This document shows positions 24,046-30,083 of a stretch of DNA of 32,196 bases, piece after piece (within the stretch, counting starts at the first letter, position 1; each line of letters opens with the position of its first letter). The DNA is taken from the NCBI GenBank assembly GCA_017650925.1, contig JAGCDY010000087.1, forward strand, positions 1 through 32,196, read 5' to 3'. A program made the position numbers and the translations under genes. Origin of the DNA: a bacterium (GTDB taxonomy: Bacteria; Auribacterota; UBA3054). The notes beneath the pieces are model-generated. The model saw nothing but the letters and a program-made list of their open reading frames with translations. It made no database searches and was not told the DNA's origin.

Positions 24046-25034
24046 TGCTCAGTCCTCTCAAAATAGGGGGGCTTAGTTTTGAGCCGGCCGTCGCGCTCGC
24101 GCCGATGGCCGGCTACAGCGACTATCCCATGCGCTGCATCGTCAGAGAACTGGGAGGCTGCGGGCTTTTCTATACAGAGCTCATCAGCTGCCATTCCGTT
24201 ATCCACGCGCACGAAAAGACCAGGTCGCTTTTGAAAAGCGGCCACGAGGAGTATCCCCTCGCCGTCCAGCTCTTCGGCTCGCACTTAGAATTCATGCCGG
24301 CGGCCGCCTCGCAGCTTGAGGCGCTTGGCGCGGGAATGATAGACATCAACATGGGCTGCCCCGTCTCGAAGGTCGTCAAAACGGGAGGCGGCGCGGTCCT
24401 TATGAAGGAGCCGGAGACGGCCGCCAAGATCGTGAAGGCCGTAAGGAACGCCATATCCGTTCCCCTGACCGTCAAAATGAGGATCGGCTGGGATTCCAAT
24501 TCCATCAACGGTCCGGAGTTCGCGGCCAGGATGGTCGATAGCGGGGCGCAGTGCGTCGCGGTCCACGGCCGCACGAGAGCCCAGGGCTACGCCGGGAAAG
24601 CCGATTGGTCTGAGATCGCCAAAGTCGTGAAGGCCGTGAAAAAAGCGGATTCGACCGTTCCTGTCATCGCCAACGGTGACATCGTCGATCCAATAAGCGC
24701 CAAAGAGATAATCGAAACGACCGGCTGCGACGGCATCATGATAGGAAGGGCCGCCATGGGGGCGCCCTGGCTCTTCAGAAGAGTCGAGCGCTACCTGAAA
24801 GACGGAACGCTGATCGACGACCCGTCGTTCCCCGAGAAGGGAGATCTCGCCTTGCGGCACTTGAAGCTCCTTACGGAAACGTACGGGGAAAAGGGCGCTT
24901 CATTGCACATCCGCCGCATAGCCTGCGCCTACGGCCGCGGCAAACTGGGCGTCGCGGAATTCCGGCGCCGGATCGTCGGAGTCGAATCGACCGCCGAAGC
25001 CGCGGCGATAATAAAAGAATTTTTCAGGAGCTGA
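24045..25034 (+). CDS. tRNA-dihydrouridine synthase (DusB-like)
   Basis: An FMN-dependent enzyme that reduces specific uridines in tRNA D-loops. In 329 residues: APMAGYSDYPMR (19-30), INMGCPVSKV (101-110, catalytic Cys105), TVKMRIGWD (142-150, K144), VHGRTRAQGY (173-182, H174), ANGDI (209-213) and MIGRAAMGAPW (232-242). The order and spacing fit DusB/DusA-type TIM barrels followed by a helical C-terminal domain. The start is GTG at 24045, overlapping the previous stop by one base with no evident Shine-Dalgarno, so it is likely translated by coupling; the next Met (residue 21) is already inside the barrel. The tRNA position modified cannot be read directly. Confidence 0.95.
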   Translation: MLSPLKIGGLSFEPAVALAPMAGYSDYPMRCIVRELGGCGLFYTELISCHSVIHAHEKTRSLLKSGHEEYPLAVQLFGSHLEFMPAAASQLEALGAGMIDINMGCPVSKVVKTGGGAVLMKEPETAAKIVKAVRNAISVPLTVKMRIGWDSNSINGPEFAARMVDSGAQCVAVHGRTRAQGYAGKADWSEIAKVVKAVKKADSTVPVIANGDIVDPISAKEIIETTGCDGIMIGRAAMGAPWLFRRVERYLKDGTLIDDPSFPEKGDLALRHLKLLTETYGEKGASLHIRRIACAYGRGKLGVAEFRRRIVGVESTAEAAAIIKEFFRS

Positions 25035-25036
25035 TA

Positions 25037-25531
25037 ATGAGCGAAGTGAAACTTGAAAAAGCGACCGACATAAAGGAACTCGCGAAGCTGGCGGAAAGCA
25101 TCTGGCTCGAGCACTGGCTGCCGAAGCTGCCAAAAGGACAAACGGAATACATGATCGAAAAATTCCAGTCCGAAAAGGCCATAATAGAGCAGATCGCCAA
25201 CGACAACTACGTTTACTTCTACCTCAAGGAAGGCGAAACGATCCTTGGCTACACGGGGCTCTCCCTGAGGCCTGACCAGCTCTTTTTGTCGAAGCTTTAC
25301 GTGAAAGCGGAATTCCGCAACCAAGGCTACGGCAGAAAGGCTTTCGAGGAGATCAAAAAGTTCGCCCGCGAAAACGGGCGTGACCGCATTGTCCTGACCG
25401 TCAAGAAGACCAACGCCCCGACGATCGCGGCCTACAAAAACTGGGGCTTTTCGACGATCGACAGCATCGTGACGGACATCGGTATGGGCTACGTTATGGA
25501 CGACTATGTCATGGAATACCGGCTAGTCTGA
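25037..25531 (+). CDS. GNAT-family N-acetyltransferase
   Basis: A 164-residue GNAT protein. The acetyl-CoA-binding motif A is clear: LYVKAEFRNQGYG (87-99) with the R/Q-x-x-G-x-G loop RNQGYG (94-99), followed by KAFEEIKKFA and later TVKKTNAPTIAAYKNWGF, the usual motif B region with a terminal Tyr-Lys-x-x-Gly-Phe. The acceptor substrate cannot be predicted. AGGAG seven bases before the ATG supports the start, which lies two bases after the dus stop. It sits between dus and waaA; no functional link is apparent. Confidence 0.9.
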   Translation: MSEVKLEKATDIKELAKLAESIWLEHWLPKLPKGQTEYMIEKFQSEKAIIEQIANDNYVYFYLKEGETILGYTGLSLRPDQLFLSKLYVKAEFRNQGYGRKAFEEIKKFARENGRDRIVLTVKKTNAPTIAAYKNWGFSTIDSIVTDIGMGYVMDDYVMEYRLV

Positions 25532-25537
25532 TATAAT
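25529..25537 (+). promoter_or_regulatory. Extended -10 promoter element immediately before waaA
   Basis: The 15-base gap before waaA contains an extended -10, TGATATAAT (25529-25537). TATAAT ends nine bases before the waaA ATG and the following bases ATCTA are the same as before the 652-residue gene. No Shine-Dalgarno lies between it and the ATG. It suggests an internal promoter giving a leaderless waaA message; a good -35 is not seen, as is common with extended -10 promoters. Confidence 0.45.
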
Positions 25538-25546
25538 ATCTAGATA

Positions 25547-26851
25547 ATGTCTTATTACAGCAAGTTATACAACCTGGTCCTCTTGCCGAGCGTGGTCATC
25601 GCCTCCCCGGTCTGGCTGCCGGTCCTTCTGTCCAAAAAGAAGCACAGAGTCAACTTCTGGCAGCGCCTGGGTTTCCTGACCAAGGAGCAGAAAGCGAGGC
25701 TTCCCGAAAAGCCCAGGATCTGGTTCCACGCCGTTTCCGTCGGCGAATTCAACCTGACCTTGACGCTCCTCAACGTCCTGAGGCCGCTTCTCAAGGACAA
25801 ATACGGCTTCGTCGTCTCCGTCACGACGGCCACCGGCTACGAGATAGCCAAGAAGAAGCTGCCCCCGGAAGACGGGCTCATCTACTTCCCCGCCGAGTTT
25901 TATTTCTCCATGGAGCACGTCATCAAGGTCGTGAACCCGGTGGCGGCCGTTATTATGGAGACCGAGATCTGGCCCAATTTCATCTGGGGCCTCGCCAAGC
26001 GCCATGTCCCCATTCTTTTGGCCAACGGGAGACTCTCCGACAACTCCTTCCACGGCTACGGCAGGATAAAGCTTTTTGTAAAAGACGTCTTGAGGCACAT
26101 CGACCGCTGCATGATGCAGACGCCGGGCGACGCCAGGCGTCTTCTGAGGCTCGGCGCGAGAGCCGAGACCGTCAGCTGCGACGGCAACATCAAGTTCGAT
26201 TCTGTTGCGGCCTACGAGCCCGCGCCCAGAGACCGGGCCCTCATCGAGGAACTGGGCTTCCCGGAAAATTACGAAGTCTTTTTGGGCGCCGCCCTTGAGA
26301 AATCTGGCCGCGAGGACGGCATGATCCTGGACGTCTTCTCGCTTATCAGAAGAGAGCACAAGGATCTGGCCCTCATAATGGTGCCGCGCCATCCGGAGAG
26401 AGGCGACGCCATGGCGAAAGCCGTCAGCGAAAGAGGCTTCATACCGAGAAGGCGCTCCAAAAAGGAACAGTTCACCGATCCCAAAAAGGAGATCTACATC
26501 GTCGACACGATCGGCGAACTGAAGCGCTTCTACACGCTGAGTTCCATCGCCTATGTCGGAAAATCGATGTTCTCTCCCGGAGGCGGACAGAACATGCTGG
26601 AGCCGGTCGCCTTGGGACGCCCGACCTTGTACGGCCCGCACACCAGGAACTTCAGGGGCATAGCCGACGTGCTGGCCCAGCGGGGAGGCTCCGAAATAGC
26701 CCAGGACGCCTGGCAGCTTAAAGAGAAAGTCTGCGAGATCCTAAGCGACAAGAAGCGCGCTTTCGACCTCGTGCAGAGAGGCCAGGCCTATATTAGAACG
26801 CAGCAGGGAGTGACCGCGAGGATCGCTGATGAGATTGTCAACATGCTTTAG
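25547..26851 (+). CDS. waaA: 3-deoxy-D-manno-octulosonic acid (Kdo) transferase
   Basis: A GT30 glycosyltransferase that adds Kdo from CMP-Kdo to lipid IVA at the cytoplasmic face of the inner membrane, so the organism makes LPS or a related lipid A. In 434 residues: an N-terminal hydrophobic anchor (about 5-27), WFHAVSVGEF (59-68) with the likely catalytic Glu67, METEIWPN (137-144), LANGRLSDNS (158-167), and a C-terminal GGGQNMLEP motif for CMP-Kdo binding. Length is typical. The number of Kdo residues added cannot be told. Its stop overlaps the RNase D gene by 23 bases. Confidence 0.96.
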   Translation: MSYYSKLYNLVLLPSVVIASPVWLPVLLSKKKHRVNFWQRLGFLTKEQKARLPEKPRIWFHAVSVGEFNLTLTLLNVLRPLLKDKYGFVVSVTTATGYEIAKKKLPPEDGLIYFPAEFYFSMEHVIKVVNPVAAVIMETEIWPNFIWGLAKRHVPILLANGRLSDNSFHGYGRIKLFVKDVLRHIDRCMMQTPGDARRLLRLGARAETVSCDGNIKFDSVAAYEPAPRDRALIEELGFPENYEVFLGAALEKSGREDGMILDVFSLIRREHKDLALIMVPRHPERGDAMAKAVSERGFIPRRRSKKEQFTDPKKEIYIVDTIGELKRFYTLSSIAYVGKSMFSPGGGQNMLEPVALGRPTLYGPHTRNFRGIADVLAQRGGSEIAQDAWQLKEKVCEILSDKKRAFDLVQRGQAYIRTQQGVTARIADEIVNML

Positions 26852-28076
26852 GGTGCTGAGATCCGCCGCGAGGGAAAACGTCAATTCCTTCCGTGCGTTC
26901 ATGGCCGGCTTAAGGGGCCGGACCTTCACTCCGGAACACGATTTCGTTTACATCCGAGCTTTCGAAGACTGGCAGAAAGCTGCCGCGCTGCTCAAAGAAA
27001 ACAAAGCCATAGCGGTAGACCTGGAAGCCAACAGCCTGCACTACTACCCCGAGTCCATCTGCCTTATCCAGATCGGCTGCCCCGGCTACAACTTTATCGT
27101 CGATCCCGAGGCCGTGGGCGACGGAGAGCTCTTAAGGGAGATCTTCGGCGACCCGAAAATAGAGAAGATCTTCCATTCCTGCGATTACGACATGCGCTCG
27201 CTCTACAGAGACTACCACGCGGAAGTCAAAAACATTTTCGACACCGCCATCGCGGCCCAGTTTCTGGGCTCGACGCACACTGGTCTGGGCGCCGTCATAA
27301 AGGAGTACCTCGGAACGGACATCGTGAAAGACAAGAAGCTCCAGCAGATGAACTGGGGCGAAAGACCTCTGCCGGACGAAGCGCTGCGCTACGCCGTCAA
27401 CGACATCGCCTATCTCATAAAGCTCTCAAAAAGGCAGAAAGCCCTTTTGAAAAAGCGCGGCCGCCTTACATGGGTGGTCGAGGAGTCGGAGCGCATGGCG
27501 AAGATGCGCTTCAAGGAACCTCTGCCGGACGCCCTGGCCTTTTCCATCATAAAGGGCTGGCACGCCCTGGAGCCCCAAGAACTGGCGGTCTTCCGCGCGC
27601 TTTTCCAAATGAGAGAAAAGATCGCTCTGCGCCGCCACAGGCCTCCCTTCAAGGTCCTGGGCTCGCAGACCATGTTCCATTTGTCAAAGCACCCAAGGTG
27701 CGACCTTTCGAAAGTCAACGGCCTCGGGCCTTTCTTCCTGCGCCACCACGGCCAGGAGCTGAGGGAAACGCTGAGGGCGGCGGAAAAACTCCCGCCTCTT
27801 GTGATTGTGGAGTTCAAAAAAGAGCTGCCCGTGTGGCGGCGCTCCTCCATGGAGAGAATGGGGAAACTGAAAGACTGGCGCGTGAAAAAAGGCGAAGAGC
27901 TCGGTCTCGAGCCCTCCCTTATCTGGCCCTCCTCCGGTCTGGAAAGACTTTCCCTCTATCCAGAGAAAAGGCAGAACGAATTCAACACTCCCCAGGAAGA
28001 CGTGAGGGATTGGCAGAGGAACGCTTTCAAATCAGAACTTGATGCCCTGCCCGTTTGGGGAAGGAGGATCAAATGA
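26829..28076 (+). CDS. rnd: Ribonuclease D-like 3'-5' exonuclease with HRDC domain
   Basis: A 415-residue DEDDy exonuclease for 3' trimming of tRNA and other stable RNAs. Catalytic residues seen: AVDLEANS (62-69, D64 and E66), HSCDYDMRSL (116-125, D121) and the Y-x-x-x-D of RYAVNDIAYL (187-196, Y188 and D192). A DEDDy domain (about 35-205) is followed by an HRDC-like helical domain (about 225-310) and a C-terminal extension. The start at 26829 is favoured by GAGGA seven bases upstream even though it lies inside the end of waaA; an ATG at 26901 lacks such a site. The stop forms ATGA with the next gene. Confidence 0.93.
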   Translation: MRLSTCFRVLRSAARENVNSFRAFMAGLRGRTFTPEHDFVYIRAFEDWQKAAALLKENKAIAVDLEANSLHYYPESICLIQIGCPGYNFIVDPEAVGDGELLREIFGDPKIEKIFHSCDYDMRSLYRDYHAEVKNIFDTAIAAQFLGSTHTGLGAVIKEYLGTDIVKDKKLQQMNWGERPLPDEALRYAVNDIAYLIKLSKRQKALLKKRGRLTWVVEESERMAKMRFKEPLPDALAFSIIKGWHALEPQELAVFRALFQMREKIALRRHRPPFKVLGSQTMFHLSKHPRCDLSKVNGLGPFFLRHHGQELRETLRAAEKLPPLVIVEFKKELPVWRRSSMERMGKLKDWRVKKGEELGLEPSLIWPSSGLERLSLYPEKRQNEFNTPQEDVRDWQRNAFKSELDALPVWGRRIK

Positions 28077-28834
28077 GCCTCAAAGACGAACTCTCCATAG
28101 CCTTCGACATCCAGCACAGCCTGCTGCCCAAGCTCGATAAATTCAACGCCAACGAGCCGAGGATCGAGGCCGCCGGCGTCCTGAAGCCCGCCCTGACGGT
28201 GGGCGGCGACCTCTACAACGTCTTCTTCGTCGACCGCAGCCACCTTTGCGTCTGCATGGGCGACGTCTCCGGCAAAGGGATCTCCGCGGCGCTCTTCATG
28301 GCGGTCGTGCAGACGCTAGTCCGGTCGGCGGCCCGCTACAACGCCTCGCCGGCGGCCATATTGGACCACGTCAACAAAGACCGCGCCGCCAACAACGAGA
28401 GCTGCATGTTCGTGACGCTCTTCATTGCCGTCATAAACTTAAGGAGCGGCACGATGGCCTACTGCAACGGCGGCCACAACCCGCCCGTCATAATTCATCC
28501 CGACGGGAAAGCGGTCTTCCTGCGCTCCATGAACGGCGGCTTGGTCGGCATGACGGATGTTATAACCTACCACGACGATTATCTTGTCCTGAAGCCGAAC
28601 GACACGCTTTTCCTTTACACCGACGGCGTGACGGAAGCCTTCAGCAAGGAGGGCAATATGTACGGCGACGCGAGGCTCAACGCCTTTCTGCAGGGCAAAA
28701 ACGTTCTTTCCGCCCAGGGGATCGTCGACGCGGTCTGGAACGACGTCGAAAATTTCGCCAAGGGCGCTCCCCAATCCGACGACATTTCCATGCTGGCGAT
28801 CCGCTATCTTGGCAACGAGGTGAAAAATGCCTAG
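28073..28834 (+). CDS. Stand-alone PP2C-type (SpoIIE/RsbU) serine phosphatase
   Basis: 253 residues comprising little more than the catalytic domain. Seen: the linker helix FDIQHSLLP (11-19), GGDLYNVF (44-51), GDVSGKG (63-69), NGGHNP (132-137), YTDGVTEA (182-189) and SDDISML (235-241), which include the metal-binding aspartates. Such phosphatases usually dephosphorylate anti-sigma-factor antagonists (STAS proteins) in partner-switching pathways, with a sensor domain at the N-terminus; here no sensor domain, STAS protein or anti-sigma kinase is encoded nearby. The start at 28073 overlaps the rnd stop (ATGA) and has AAGGAGG six bases upstream; an earlier ATG at 28055 was rejected. The target is unknown. 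Confidence 0.93.
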   Translation: MSLKDELSIAFDIQHSLLPKLDKFNANEPRIEAAGVLKPALTVGGDLYNVFFVDRSHLCVCMGDVSGKGISAALFMAVVQTLVRSAARYNASPAAILDHVNKDRAANNESCMFVTLFIAVINLRSGTMAYCNGGHNPPVIIHPDGKAVFLRSMNGGLVGMTDVITYHDDYLVLKPNDTLFLYTDGVTEAFSKEGNMYGDARLNAFLQGKNVLSAQGIVDAVWNDVENFAKGAPQSDDISMLAIRYLGNEVKNA

Positions 28835-29420
28835 GATCATAACCGGACTATACAAGGGAAAACTTCTGGAGACTCCGGAAGGCTGGGAAGTGCGGCCTAC
28901 TTCCGACCGGGTCAGGACCTCCGTTTTCAACATTCTGCATTCCTGGCTGCCCGGGAAAACGGTCTTAGACCTCTACGCCGGCTGCGGCGCCATAGGCCTG
29001 GAGTGCCTCTCCCGCGGCGCCAAGCACGTGACTTTCGTGGAAAGGGCGCCGGAAGCCCTGCGCGTCCTGGAAGCCAACGCCAAACGCCTCGGCGCCACAA
29101 GCAACGCGCTCATTTGGCGCGCCGACGTCTGGGACGTCCTAAAGGGCGCCAAGGGTTCGCCCATGGATCTCATCTACGCCGATCCCCCCTACCGGGAGGT
29201 CGACATGGAGAGGCTTCTCGCCTCCATCGACGCCTCCTCTTTCGCGAACGACGACACAATCGTTATAATAGAGCATGATTACAGTGTGAAGTGCGAAAAA
29301 GGCACCGAGATCGCCTCCTGGCGCTGCTACCGTACCAACGACTACGGCAAGGCCCAGGTGAGCTTCTTCGGCCGCACAGCATCCTTTTCACAAGAGGAGG
29401 AGGAAAATGAAAAACAATAA
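28827..29420 (+). CDS. rsmD: 16S rRNA (guanine966-N2)-methyltransferase
   Basis: A 197-residue Rossmann-fold methyltransferase that methylates G966 of 16S rRNA in the 30S head. Seen: an N-terminal RIITGLYKGK (3-12), RPTSDRVRTSVFNIL (23-37), the SAM motif LDLYAGCGAIGLE (47-59), FVERAPEAL (70-78), and the catalytic YADPPY (117-122). Length is typical. GAGGTGA lies five bases before the ATG, which is inside the end of the phosphatase gene (8-base overlap). rsmD followed by coaD is one of the commonest bacterial gene pairs, and it supports both calls. Confidence 0.96.
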   Translation: MPRIITGLYKGKLLETPEGWEVRPTSDRVRTSVFNILHSWLPGKTVLDLYAGCGAIGLECLSRGAKHVTFVERAPEALRVLEANAKRLGATSNALIWRADVWDVLKGAKGSPMDLIYADPPYREVDMERLLASIDASSFANDDTIVIIEHDYSVKCEKGTEIASWRCYRTNDYGKAQVSFFGRTASFSQEEEENEKQ

Positions 29421-29901
29421 GATCCGCCGGGCCGTTTACGCCGGCACCTTCGACCCCATCACGAACGGACACTTGGACGTCATCATGAGGGCCGCCAAGA
29501 TATTCGATGAGATCATAGTCGGCGTCGCGGACGCCGTGCATAAGAAAACGCTCTTCTCCCCCAAGGAAAGACTCGCGCTCGTAAAGGAAGTCATAAAGGA
29601 CATCCCGAACGTCAAGGCCGAGATCTTCGAAACACTCCTCGTCGACTGGGCCAAAGAAAAGAAAGCCGTAGCCGTCGTCCGAGGCTTAAGAGCCATGACC
29701 GACTTCGAGTTCGAATTCCAAATGGCCCTCACCAACAGAAGGCTCAACGAAGACCTCGAAGCCGTCTTCTTAATGACCAGAGAGGACCTCGCATACATCA
29801 GCTCCACCAACGTCAAAGAGATCGCTCTCTTAGGCGGCGACGTCACAGGCATGGTCCCTCCCCCCGCCGCGAAAGCCCTCTACAAGAAATTTAAGAAATA
29901 A
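29407..29901 (+). CDS. coaD: Phosphopantetheine adenylyltransferase
   Basis: Transfers AMP from ATP to 4'-phosphopantetheine in the fourth step of coenzyme A synthesis. The 164-residue protein has the nucleotidyltransferase motif GTFDPITNGH (13-22), VVRGLRAMTDFEFEFQMA in the middle, and ISSTNVKEIA near the C-terminus, where the usual form is ISSSxVKEIA. The size is that of the hexameric bacterial enzyme. A strong AGGAGGAGG site precedes the ATG, which lies 14 bases inside rsmD. It is the last gene of the plus-strand operon and is followed by a strong terminator about 100 bases on. Confidence 0.97.
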   Translation: MKNNKIRRAVYAGTFDPITNGHLDVIMRAAKIFDEIIVGVADAVHKKTLFSPKERLALVKEVIKDIPNVKAEIFETLLVDWAKEKKAVAVVRGLRAMTDFEFEFQMALTNRRLNEDLEAVFLMTREDLAYISSTNVKEIALLGGDVTGMVPPPAAKALYKKFKK

Positions 29902-29912
29902 GCGCGATAGAG

Positions 29913-29976
29913 GCTCGCGGACTACGCGCGAATCGTGAGAACGCAGCATATACCCCCCGCTCACGGACTACGCGCG
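29913..29976 (+). repeat. Two near-identical 18-base direct repeats, 46 bases apart
   Basis: GCTCGCGGACTACGCGCG (29913-29930) recurs as GCTCACGGACTACGCGCG (29959-29976) with one mismatch. They lie in the non-coding gap between coaD and the terminator hairpin. No open frame, promoter or known RNA motif was recognised around them. They could be a fragment of a dispersed GC-rich intergenic repeat; two copies are too few to call. Confidence 0.5.
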
Positions 29977-29998
29977 CCTTGCCTTGATTAGCGTCCTC

Positions 29999-30070
29999 CG
30001 TCAGAAAAAAAACAACCCCCTCAAGATTTTGTTACGAAGTAAAATCAAGAGGGGGTTGTTTTTTCTGACG
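29999..30070. terminator. Bidirectional intrinsic terminator between converging genes
   Basis: A very long inverted repeat: the left arm (29999-30030) pairs with the right arm (30041-30070) around a 10-base loop GTTACGAAGT. The stem contains CAACCCCCTC/GAGGGGGTTG, one AA/AA internal mismatch, and an A-tract opposite a T-tract (8 A, 6 T), so each strand has a GC-rich stem followed by a run of T. It can stop transcription of coaD from the left and of the repeat-protein gene (ending at 30084) from the right. Confidence 0.92.
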
Positions 30071-30083
30071 GAAAGAAGAGCGC

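Noticed and set aside
25529-25546. The TATCTAGATA sequence before waaA as an operator.
   Set aside because: The short palindrome overlaps the -10 element and has no second copy as a palindrome; the promoter reading explains it better.
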